From Prochilodus magdalenae (lineage: Eukaryota > Chordata > Actinopteri > Characiformes > Prochilodontidae): a stretch of 64,000 nucleotides of DNA. Where the stretch lies: positions 404,806 through 468,805 of the forward strand of contig JAMWET010000821.1 of the NCBI GenBank assembly GCA_024036415.1, in the 5' to 3' direction. Below the pieces are notes generated by a model. That model had not been told where the DNA came from. It searched no databases and saw only the letters and a program-made list of their open reading frames with translations. This document shows, in pieces, positions 52,361-62,855 of this stretch. Each line of letters starts with the position of its first letter. The stretch's first letter is position 1. Position numbers and translations under genes: made by a program.

Positions 52361-53648
52361 ACTGGAGTACAGCACAACGCAGTCACGTGGACCGTTATAA
52401 TGAGTTACCCACAGTACTGGAGCACTTCTCTCTTCAACCTGAAATCTAAAACCCATTCCTAAATATTAATGTGTCCTGTGTATTAAACAAGCGAAGAACG
52501 TACAATCAAACTGAAAGGCCCACCTTTAAACATTTCTGAATATATAAGTATAAGTGATGTACATCAATCTAACTAAACCTGAATCGTGCACAGTGGTGGT
52601 GATGGGCGTTAATGGCCCTAAAAGCTAGTTACCTCACAAACAACTACTACACAAATGGTTATGTATTAAGTCTGACTGTTTTACAATGGGCCTCAGGGTA
52701 AAAAGTATTTTAACAGGACAATAATGAACAATACAAATACATGTAGGGCGTTGTAAGGCAAAGTGGTACTCAATTTTTACTGCAATTTTTTTTACCACTT
52801 TTTTTTACATACGAGGCAATAAATATGGGAATAAAAACACCCAAAAACATACTACAGTAGGTTCACTGGTTGTTTTAGGTAGATAAAATTATGTGTTGTA
52901 ACCCCTGGTTCCGATCACCACCACTGTAAAGACATTAGAGTCTGTAAGTTTCTCTACAATTAAGCATTTCACAACAAATCACTTTGCAAGACTCAACAAC
53001 TAAATTATGGAAGATAAAGAACTTTAACAAATAGAAAAAAACAAAGAAAACCAAAACAAATACAGCAACCACAAAAGCCACTGCTTTATTTCTAAATCCA
53101 TACACTTTCCTAGGGATGTAACATGTACCAAACAGGAGATAATCTTAAAATTATCATAAATGGAGACAAAGCTGCAAAAGTGGTACGCCATGATATGAGA
53201 AAATAAATATGCTCCTTGATTTTAATTTACCATATACAGAAATTAAGATGTTTGGACATATTTTGCTGCTCTATCCAGCTGGACATGACATAATTCAACC
53301 ACATTTTACAAATGTATTTCTGACCAAAACACTGGTAGAAAACATTGCAATATTAGAGCTGGTTACCCGTCTTAGTAAACAGGTTTCATTAAAAAAAAAA
53401 AAAAAAAAAAGTGAATATTGGTCCATCATGCAGGCTCGGCTCGGGTTATGTGTCTTGGAAAGTTTTAAGTTTTCAATTTAACCCATAGTAACAGATGATC
53501 TAATTTGGCAGATTGATAAAAAGGAACGAACTAGCCAGAGATGAGAACAAGGGTGCGCTTACGTTTCATGTGCGAGAATGCAAATGAGAGTTTGTAACTG
53601 AAAGCTGAATTTTGGTAATTTTTGATTTAAAAAAAAATACAAAATTGT
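52361..53648. other. Spacer upstream of the large gene
   Basis: No gene recognised. It has a poly(A) run at about 53391-53410. The region just above 52204 is the likely promoter, with no TATA box that I would trust. Confidence 0.5.
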
Positions 53649-55222
53649 ACAAAATTGTTGGTACCCCTCGGTTAATGAAAGAAAAACCCACAATGGTAAC
53701 AGAAATAACTTTAATGTGACAAAAGTAATAATAAATTCTATGAAAATGAACAAATGAAAGTCAGACATTGCTTTTCAACCATGCTTCAACAGATTAAAAA
53801 ACAAAAACAAAAAAATAAACTCCTGAAACAGGCCTGGGCAGAAATGATGGTACCCCTGAAAAATGAGACCAAAGGGGCATGTTAAATCAAGGTGTGTTCA
53901 CTAATTAGCATCACAGGTGTCTACAGTCTTGTAATCAGTCAGTGGGCCTATATATAGAGCTACAGGTAGTCACTGTGATGTTTGGTGACAAGGTGTGTAC
54001 CACACTCAACATGGACCAGAGGAAGCAAAGGAAAGAGTTGTCTCAGGACATTAGAAAGAGAATTATAGACAAGCATGTTAAAGGTAAAGGTTATACGACC
54101 ATCTCCAAGCAGCTTGATGTTCCCGTGACTACAGCTGCATATATTATACAGAAATTTAAGATCCATGGGACTGTAGCCAACCTCCCTGGACGTAGACACA
54201 GGAGGAGAACTGATGACAAATCAAAGAGACGGATATACGAATGATAACAACAGAGCCAAGAAAAACTTCTAAAGATATTAAAGGTGAACTTCAAGCTCAA
54301 GGAACATCAGTGTCAGATTGCACCATCTGTCGATGTTTGAGCCAAAGTGGACTTAATGGGAGACGACCAAGGAGGACACCATTGTTATAAAAGCCAGACT
54401 GGAATTTGCCAAACTACATGTTGACAAGCCACAAAGCTTCTGGGAGAATGTCCTATGGACAGATGAGACAAAAATGGAACGTTTTGGCACATCAGCTCTA
54501 TGTTCACAGACGGAAAAATGAAGCATATCAAGAAAAGAACACTGTCCCTACTGTGAAACATGGAGGAGGCTCTGTTATGCATCTGGCACAGGGTGTCTAG
54601 AATCTGTGCAGGGTACAATGAAATCTCAAGACTATCAAGGAATTCTAGAGAGAAATGTGCTGCCCAGTGTCAGAAAGCTTGGTCTCAGTCGCAGGTCATG
54701 GGTCTTGCAACAGGATAATGACCCAAAACACACATCTAAAAACACCCAAGAATGGCTAAGAGGAAAACACTGGACTGTTCTGAGGTGGCCTTCTATGAGC
54801 CCTGACCTAAATCCTATTGAGCATCTTTGGAAGGAGCTGAAACATAGCGTCTGGAAAAGGCACCCTTCAAACCTGAGACAACTGGAGCAGTTTGCTCATG
54901 AGGAGTGGGCCAAAATACCTGCTGAGAGGTGCAGAGGTCTTATTGACAGATACAGGAATTGTTTGATTGCAGTGATTGCCTCAAAAGGTTGTGCAACAAA
55001 ATATTAAGTTAATGGTACCATCATTTCTGTCCAGGTGTTTCAGGAGTTTTTTTTTTTTAAATAATTCTGTTGAAGCATGGTTGAAAAGCAATGTCTGACC
55101 TTCATTTGTTCATTTTCATAGAATTTTTATTTATTATTACTTTTGTCAGATTAAAAGTTATTTCTGTTACCATTGTGGGTTTTTCTTTCATTAACCAAGG
55201 GGTACCAACAATTTTGTCCACG
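53649..55222 (+). mobile_element. Tc1 transposon with about 200-base inverted repeats
   Basis: The left end (acaaaattgttggtaccc ... gaaagaaaaacccacaatgg) and right end (ccattgtgggtttttctttc ... ggtaccaacaattttgtcca) are inverted. Similarity continues inward for about 200 bases to cattgcttttcaaccatgct. Long repeats of this kind are typical of the IR/DR group of Tc1 elements. The outermost left bases differ from the right (the acgtgg end is missing), so the left tip is damaged. Confidence 0.85.
54011..55007 (+). pseudogene. Tc1 transposase, frameshifted
   Basis: It starts MDQRKQRKELSQDIRKRIID with an intact helix-turn-helix region and a GRRHRRR linker. A stop after RRIYE and frame changes near 54244, 54385 and 54520-54600 break it. 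All three catalytic positions are still readable: WTDETK, QQDNDPKHT and DLNPIEHLWKELK, in different frames. The last open part runs from 54606 to 55007. It cannot encode a whole protein. Confidence 0.88.
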
Positions 55223-56515
55223 TGCGTAACTATTACTAAAATTAGCAAAATTTTAAGTGGTTTGTTTTGTCACTTTAATCCGTAGACAGAACTGAACAGA
55301 GGATAAGATATTTTTGTGACTATACATATCGAATGTCCTATATCCTTAAAAAACAAGCTCTGTGATTGGCTGTCCTACACCATCCCTGATTCAGAAAGCA
55401 CTTTAACCTTAACCTAAGACCTAAAACACTCTTTAGAACTTAAATTCAAATCTACAGTATATGTATTCAATATGAAGGTAAACCACTGTAGGTTGAATAT
55501 ATGTGTGTATATAAGCAAATTGTTTCTCGTTACAGAAACAACGAGCTCTAAAGACTGTTAGCAGCCTAGTTTCTGTATTGGGACTGTATGAAGTGGGAAG
55601 TCAGGGTTTAAATTATGGCTGTGCACAGTTTAGTACTCGGTCAATTAATCAAGGTGACCGTATACAGATAGTGTTGTTGGAGGAAACACAAACTGAATTC
55701 AGTGAAATCTAATGGGTTCGCTTAAATGTACCTTTTCCTATTAAGCGCCTGAATATGAGATGAGTGCATTGCCATGGATACGACTTAAGAATGTGGCTAA
55801 GAAGGCAGAGATAGCGTGCTGCTCTAGCTGATGTTAGCTAAATTTATAAAAATACATATCTCTGACAAAGAGCTGATTGACACATCAGGTTACTAACTCC
55901 TCCACTTAGTCAACCAACACAAAAACCTAACAATCTCTCAATTTGGATGTTTATGAATAATAGAACCTCTGTGCTGCTATTTTTGTTTTGTTTAACATCA
56001 GTGCTGTCACCAAAACAAAAAAGGAACCCAACAGCCCTAAATAATATTCGTCCATTTATTTATTTTTTTGACATAGTTTGTCCTTCCCTTAACCGGACAA
56101 ACATCCACGAACGCTTATGGATCCTTAAATATAAAAAATCAGGTGGAATGCATATCCCAAGCTTACATATTATTTGAAACTCCTTTGTGAGGGAACTTCA
56201 GTTTTCCACAATTGGGGCCCTTTAAAAAAGCGATTTGTTTATTAGGGGAGGTGTATTCAATTTCTCACACCACTGTACCACTGGGGAAAAACATCCGTCA
56301 TCATCAGGACAGTATTTCCACAAGTATTTCTGGTTCTGCCTTTTTTTTTTTTTAAAGTGCAATGAAAAATCCTTTTCTTGTATTTATCATAGTATCTTAA
56401 CTACACAGTCAATACTCCTCTGGCAGCACTCTCCACTGTTTCATTTAGTCTTTCAGTACATATAACAGATATGCATAGCCCAAGTTGCTTACAAAAGCCC
56501 CTCTGCTATCCATGT

Positions 56516-57489
56516 TTACTGCCGCTGCTCTATCAGGTGTTGCTTTAACAGGTGAAGCTGCAGTGACCGGGCCACTGTGAAGCTCTGGTCACAGAGGGAG
56601 CAGCAGTAGCGTTCTTCATAGTGTTTGCGCTGGTGTTTCTTCAGCGTGTGGCCGTCGTTGAAGCTCCGTGCGCAGAGCGTGCACTGGTAGGGCCTCTCGC
56701 CGGTGTGGATGCGCACGTGCCGCCGCAGGTTGCTCCTCTGGCTGAAGCTCTTGGAGCACCAGGTGCAGCGGTAGGGCCGCTCGCCCGTGTGCGTGCGCAG
56801 GTGCCGGCGGAGGTCAGCCGACTGGTAAAAGCCCTTACCGCACCAGTTGCAGCCGAACGCTCGCTCGTGAGCCTGCTGGTGCGTCTGCAGCTTTTTCAGC
56901 TCCTTAAATGTCTTCCTGCAATGCGAACACTTGTACTGGGCATCTCCTTGGAGTTCACCAGTTGTTTTTTCTGAACAGCTTGACGGATTCAGTCGAGCAG
57001 CGCTGTGGGGCCCTTCTCTGTCCAGTATGTGCGTGTCTGAGAGAGGGGCATTATGGCAGCCTCTGCTAGGACTGAGAGTGCTGTGGGAAGCTTCAGGACT
57101 GTATGAATGGCCTGAGTGTGTAGGGACATCAGCGTCTGGCAAACTTATGGGAATTTCAGTCTCCTCTGGCTCAATTTTTACCCTGTGCAGTTTCACGACA
57201 GGCAAGGACACATCTAAGTCCTGATCGGAGTTGTGCTCCTGAATGTCTACAGAAGTTAGTGGCTCTGTATGGGAGCCCAGTTTCAGAGAATATCTCTCTT
57301 CTTTGCAAACCGGAACCAGTGTGTGTGGGCCATCCTCATTTAATGACTCATCTGTCCATTTCTGGTCTTGGCTCTGGGTTTCCTGCACCTCTTGAAGTTC
57401 TTCTCTCTGCTCAAGGCTGGAGCTCCAGGTCTCTGGCCCACATGGAGAGGTTTCTTCTAGGACAGACTTAGAGTCATTGTGGACTGTTT
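56516..57489 (-). CDS. Exon 2 of five-finger gene (linker and five C2H2 fingers)
   Basis: The acceptor is tcccttttccag before aaacag. The first two bases complete a Glu codon, then [16 protein letters not shown] follows. The exon carries the whole finger array and ends IEQRQ then a stop at 56516-56518. The finger region is distinctly GC-rich compared with its surroundings. Confidence 0.88.
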
Positions 57490-59988
57490 CTGGAAAAGGA
57501 GAGGGAAAACAATGGTTAGTGATGTGATGGTATGGTATTGTGAATCACAATATGGTATATAATCAGTATTCATAAACTGCAGTGGAAATGTCGGAGACCA
57601 CTCTTCAGTTATGTTGTTTTCAGTCGAAACGGTCATTCATTTTTCAGTCATCAGTAAAAAAATGTATTCAGTGTGTCCATTGGTTTTATTGCAGCTTCCA
57701 TTGTTTTTCAGGAGACTTGCTTTCAGTTTTTCAAAAGATTTAGAGGGATGTCTTTCCACATCTCCAGAGGTCAGTCTGAGAAGTATTATCTGCTTCACAG
57801 CTTCAAAGTAATTCCAAGCACATTCAGTGATGTTGAGGTCTGGCCTCTGGAGTGCTATTTTCATTGTCCTGAGAACATCAGTACTTTCTTTGTTTTCTTG
57901 GCAAATCATCACTGTCCATCTCCATTTTATTGTGATTTTTAGTTTTCTACAGAACCTGAGCTCCGCAGCTGGCCTTTGCAGTGTATAAGATTGACGGCAA
58001 AAGAACAAATGCAAAGTCTTAAAAATGGCTTAGAATAAAATCACACTACATTAACATCATCACTAAGCTTACTTACTTACTAAGATGTCCACTCTTGTTA
58101 AGTTACCATTTTGGAAATTTTTGTTTTTCTTGTGACAGTTGGATTTGAAAAAAAATAAGGGTTTTTTTGGGCACATCCTTTCAGACCCAAAGAAATAAAC
58201 TGTCTTCTCACAGTAGAACACTGTGGGGGAGTGGAGTAGGAGTAGACCTCGAATTTCTACCCTCTTAAAAATTAAAGCTTCAAGTGATGTTTATCTGATG
58301 TTGAGTTTTGGTGGTCTACCATGCCTCAAAGCCCTATTTTCCTCTATATACACGTTCATTAGCAAAAGAGTAGCTGCATAAATAGTTGCACCCAGAAGGA
58401 ATCAACCGACAGGAATAAAATTGCACATGATTCAGCTCCACTGATGACCTCCATGAGTCTTCCTGTCAGAAGAAGGCAGCAGGCCATCTTCAGTGAGGAG
58501 TCCCGCTTTTGACTTGGCGGAGACCAGCACCAAGATGAACAGTTTGTTGTCATGTGTCACACATCCAGAAGTCCTAGAGTCACTCCACCTCCGCCCCTAC
58601 TGCAACATCTGCAGGAACCGTGTGAGAATATTTAAGATGCATGGGATGGATTATCACAGCACACCAATGGGACCTCTACAACTTCATGCCGAGACGTCTG
58701 GCATGTTCTGGCGGCCTGACACTATACTGAGAGACACCACTTCTGTGTGTGTAGCTCAATAAATTTGACACATATCAGTCTGAATTTATTATCATTTATT
58801 GTTCCTGGTACCCTTCATCTTCCTTCTCCATAGCACTGTAATCTCACACTTCCTTCTAGGTGCAAATATTCTTTTGATGTCAAGTATATTTCTGTATATT
58901 GTTCAGTGTTTTTGAACGCTAGTTGGAAACTCCAGTTTTTGCAATTGTATTATCTCATATCAGCTTTCTACAGAAATATCTTCTTAAAAAGAAGAACTTG
59001 TAAATCATAGCTGGTTTAACTGGAAATGAAACAAGGGGAGAGAGGGGTCCTCTGACTTTGGCACAGAATTGCAGAAGACAGAGTAACTGAATGCTTCATA
59101 AACATGACCAGTTATAGATTACATGTAAACAACAACAACAACCAGTGCATATAGTGGTAACATGCATCACGTAGTAATGCTAATTTGATGTGCATTACAC
59201 AATTATCTAAACTATGTTTACCAACTGCTTTTTAAAAAATATTTTTCCATTTGCTTTTTCTTCAAATTATTATTTAGGCAAGTAACAATGAATATAAATA
59301 CTAATTTAAACAACAACATGCAGTAACGCTGTTTTGCTGTTGTTATTTGTGTGTATTTTGTGTTTTGTATTTTATGCTCATGTATCGTGATGCTCCATTT
59401 TTGCGAGACTTTCATCTTAAAGCATTTCCAGTAAAATAAATCTTTAGTAGAAATAATGTGCGTACGTAATGTACGTATTTTGTTAGTTTTAAATAATAAT
59501 ACTAAAATAATTATTTTTACGTGGGACTTTTATTTTTAATCTCCGCAACACGTGACACAACGGCGCTCTGTGATTGGCTCTGCTGTTAGCTGTCCTAAGC
59601 TACAAGCCTAGAGCTCTGCAGCTGGAGTCTATTGGGATGTTTGCCAGATGCTGTGTATCTGTCTGGTTTGCGGTTCCTACGATGCTGTAACTTCCACCCT
59701 TGTCACTTCTGCCTTATGTTGCCCTACAAGAGCTTCCGCATGCATGAAGCCTGATGCGGGCCCTGTAAGCGAATCCAGCTGTAAGTTAGGTACTCTACCT
59801 TGTCCCCCAGCCTCGGCCCTGCACAGCGCGTCCCTCAGCTGCTCCCGGAGTTTGTCGTTTTCAATCCGGGTCTGCGCTGTTTCCTGGCGGTACTCCGTCA
59901 CTGTGGCTTCCACCGCCTCCAAAATCTCCCTCACGGCTACAGCCAAGCGCTCCGTCAAATATGTGTTTAAAATATCCATCTTAGACAT
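56516..59988 (-). CDS. Five-finger C2H2 zinc-finger protein with coiled-coil leader
   Basis: Exon 1 (59988-59799) and exon 2 (57489-56516) join in phase 1 to give about 387 residues. Residues 1-63 are the coiled-coil leader ([20 protein letters not shown] ... [20 protein letters not shown]). A linker with acidic and Ser/Pro-rich stretches contains VKIEPEE, a SUMO-type motif. Five C2H2 fingers fill residues 249-381, with canonical TGERPY linkers between fingers 2-3 and 3-4. The links around fingers 1-2 and 4-5 are degenerate (ERA and YEER). The last finger ends His-x4-His. It is probably a nuclear sequence-specific DNA-binding regulator. The reading frame is intact. The intron holds a Tc1 remnant and a copy of the 58351-58884 repeat. 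I do not recognise a named orthologue. Confidence 0.87.
57590..58010 (-). pseudogene. Tc1-type transposase fragment in intron of five-finger gene
   Basis: The - strand reads [18 protein letters not shown], a decayed form of the SPDLNxIExxW catalytic block, and ends [14 protein letters not shown] like many Tc1 transposase C-termini. It is bordered by tgtcggagaccactc, a terminal motif shared with the fragment ending near 31230. Confidence 0.6.
58351..58884. mobile_element. TA-flanked repeat, family copy 3
   Basis: The left end follows TA with cacgttcattagcaaaagag and, after a short insertion or partial duplication, aatagttgcacccagaagga. The right end, reverse complemented, reads tacttgacatcaaaagaata then tttgcacctagaagg, flanked by TA. 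The interior matches copies 1 and 2 (atgaacagtttgttgtcatg). Confidence 0.65.
59799..59988 (-). CDS. Exon 1 of five-finger gene (leader)
   Basis: I chose the ATG at 59988-59986 by alignment with the other leader exons; an in-frame ATG lies 27 bases upstream. The donor is acaag/gtagag, in phase 1 (190 bases). Confidence 0.83.
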
Positions 59989-60281
59989 TTTAGTCGAGGA
60001 GGAGGGACCGCACACTGCCGTGGATGCGAATCACTGCACCACCTTCTCGCCAGAAAGAGCTAAACGGAAAAAGCGAGAGGCTTCACTGGCCGCCTTCCGG
60101 TTGTAAGTAATCTAGATCCGCGTTAGTGTTACACAGTGACCGCGAGTGGGCGCCAGAGGGAGAGAGAGAGAGAAGCCGTAGTGGATGAGACGCATATCGG
60201 TCCTACTCCCTCTGCCTCGTCTCTCCGCTTCTGTGTGCGCCTTCACGTGGAACACTCACCACATTTAGCGGGAATGTGCAG

Positions 60282-60299
60282 ATCTGCGCCACCTGGCGG
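60282..60299 (-). promoter_or_regulatory. CTCF-like motif upstream of five-finger gene
   Basis: The + strand reads atctgcgccacctggcgg, whose complement CCGCCAGGTGGCGCAGAT matches the CTCF core well. It lies about 294 bases upstream of the leader ATG, in the same orientation as the other three. Confidence 0.45.
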
Positions 60300-62018
60300 T
60301 TGCGTTCAACACATGATGAGTCGCAATTGATTGTGCCGTAGTGAAATGTTTTGTTTGTTTGTTTGTTTATTTGTTTGTTTGTTTCAGATAATAGAAGTTG
60401 GAACTTTGGTGAAACAGACACCCTGTCCCCACACGAGTCCTGCAGATACAGTTTATATATATTAGCAAAATATTTTGTAAAGCCACATAACTGAAATAAA
60501 TTATTAGTTAATTGAACTACAAATACCATGACCCAGTGCCGGGCCGCGTGGTGAGCTGTGGGGCAGTGATGTGTTCCGCGCGACAAGTCTTTGTAGTCTT
60601 TTTTTTGAGAAACACTCGTAAAAGCTCGTTTACTGTCAGTAATCATTTTGACTATTAATAACGTCTCAAATGTATCTCAATAGGCAGACGACAGAGCACG
60701 CTATGTTTTCCATCCCATAATGTACATCCATCCCATAATGTACATCATTGCTTACTTACATTTGGAACACAAAGAGCATCTGACCATTTTTGTGATCAAA
60801 ACCTAGGATAAAAGGGGAACTCCACCAATGTGTTTACATTTAAATAATTTGAGACAGACTTAAATGGTGATAAGTTATTAGATAACCCATCTTTTTCATC
60901 TGTCGTCATGGTGACAACAGCTTCCTTCTTTTGCTGAAGAGTGGCAAGGGCGTCCTGAAGGTTACCCCTGTTTCTACAATGGTGGCCATAATGAACAAAA
61001 CAAGCACAAAAGCGAGCCCACCAATCAGGGTACAGCGCAGTTACCTTGTTTGGGCCTGTTGGACAGAGAGCTTGGTTCTACTCAATGGAAACTGTTCTCC
61101 TCCCATGTTTTGTGCTCATGATCATTTGAATAGACATCAGTGTCAGACTAATTAACAACCTTCTATTAAAAAACTGGTGGACTGAGAGTGACACTAGAGT
61201 CTGCCCATCTAAAATGAGTTGATTAAGAAAGACTTTTGTTTTGTTACTAGGAAAATAATAGAATTATAATTACAGCCATAATAATTCATGCTACTGTTAC
61301 TTTCCATATTTAAATAAATTTGAGGGGAAATAATTTAGCACTGTTAGTCCAGTGGAGGTACAAAGGGAGGAACGTCTACTGTTACTGGAGGAATATTTTA
61401 CCTTGGGTATCTCTAATTTAACTGCATGGTTTGTGTACTTCGTCCAGCACTATGCATTTTGCCTTACACAGTTGCGAGTGTAAGTTCATATAGAGTTAGG
61501 AGGCTGATTTGGGAAAGGCCACATATGTCCAAAAGTATGAGTGAATCCAGCTGCTTAAAGGTGTACCAGCTGCTGAGGGCTTGAATAACCTCTACAGGTA
61601 AGCACTGCAGATATAATGGGACTCCATGCAGCAGGCACATCTAAGCCTGAGGTCAACATGCCCTGAGTCGAGTGTGCTGCAGCAAAAGGGGAGGTTAAAT
61701 TGATTGAATTTGTTTTCAGACATGTAGTTAGATGATGCAGACCAGCCCACCTGCGGTGGCTAGCTATAGATCAAGTGCAAACTGGCAAAAGCTTCTCAAC
61801 GCACCCCTGTTCACATACGTGGTTTTACAACCTTGCTACTTAGTGTTTTTTGCAGTTCCTGTTTCTGTTTGTCGTCTCCTGGTTCATGTATGAGGCTAAC
61901 TACATGAATAATGCACAATAATAATGATAATATTAATAATAATGATGATGATGAACTTTGTTGGATGTTAGCTTCTTATTTGAATTCCTGTTCCACCTTA
62001 AACAGTGCAGCAAATACA
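60300..62018. other. Non-coding stretch
   Basis: It contains a (TTTG)n tract at 60348-60384 and a short direct duplication at 60710-60746 (tccatcccataatgtacat twice). No gene is recognised. Confidence 0.5.
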
Positions 62019-62537
62019 AACTGGATTCCAAAAAAGTTGGGACACTAAACAAATTGTGAATAAAAACTGAATGCAATGATGTGGAGGTGCCAACATCTAA
62101 TATTTTATTCAGAATAGAACACAAATCACAGATCAAAAGTTTAAACTGAGAGAATGTATCATTTTAAAGGAAAAATATGTTGTTTCAAAATTTCATGGCG
62201 TCAACAAATCCCAAAAAAGTTGGGGCAAGGCCATTTTTACCACTGTGTTGCATCCCCCCCTTCTTACAACACTCAACAGACGTCTGGGGACAGAGGAGAC
62301 CAGTTTCTGAAGTTTAGAAATAGGAATGCTCTCCCATTCATGTCTAATACAAGCCTCTAACTGTTCAATCGTCTTGGGCCTTCTTTGTCGCACCTTCCTC
62401 TTTATGATGCGCCAAATGTTCTCTATAGGTGAAAGATCTGGACTGCAGGCTGGCCATTTCAGTACCCGGATCCTTCTCCTACGTAGCCATGATGTTGTGA
62501 TTGCTGCAGAATGTGGTCTGGCATTATCTTGTTGAAA
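62019..62537 (-). mobile_element. Truncated Tc1-type element
   Basis: The end motif ttccaaaaaagttgggacac at 62026-62045 is a familiar teleost Tc1-like terminus. The - strand encodes the transposase C-terminus (EQLEACIRHEWESIPISKLQ then KLVSSVPRRLLSVVRRGG) at about 62250-62390. The other end is missing: the element stops at about 62537 against a minisatellite. Confidence 0.7.
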
Positions 62538-62547
62538 AGGGAATTTA

Positions 62548-62665
62548 ATGTAGTAGTGAATTTAAGGTGGCAGGGACTTTAAGATGGTAGGAGTGAATTT
62601 AAGGTGGCAGGACATTTAAGGTGGTAGGCGTGAATTTAAGGTGGCAGAGTGGCAGTTAATTTAAG
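62548..62665. repeat. Minisatellite
   Basis: About three or four imperfect units built on gaatttaaggtggcagg, alternating with a variant atttaaggtggtaggcgt. It sits exactly at the broken edge of the Tc1 fragment. Confidence 0.75.
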
Positions 62666-62759
62666 GTAGTTCAACTTTTAAACGTTTTAACGTAATAATC
62701 AGCCTTTTACAAGCGAACGTTCACGAACTTTCCCTTTCTAGTTGTATGTTCTCGTTTTG

Positions 62760-62855
62760 TTCCATATGGCTCCCTTGTTCTGTAAAAAACGTAATTTCAT
62801 TTCACTGTGTACTTGTACAGAGCTGTAATGACAATAAAAGCCACTTGACTTGATG
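62760..62855 (+). mobile_element. Possible LINE/SINE 3-prime tail
   Basis: aatttcatttcactgtgtac followed by ttgtacagagctgtaatgac and aataaaagccacttgacttg resembles the 3-prime end of fish CR1/L2-like retroposons. Confidence 0.45.
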
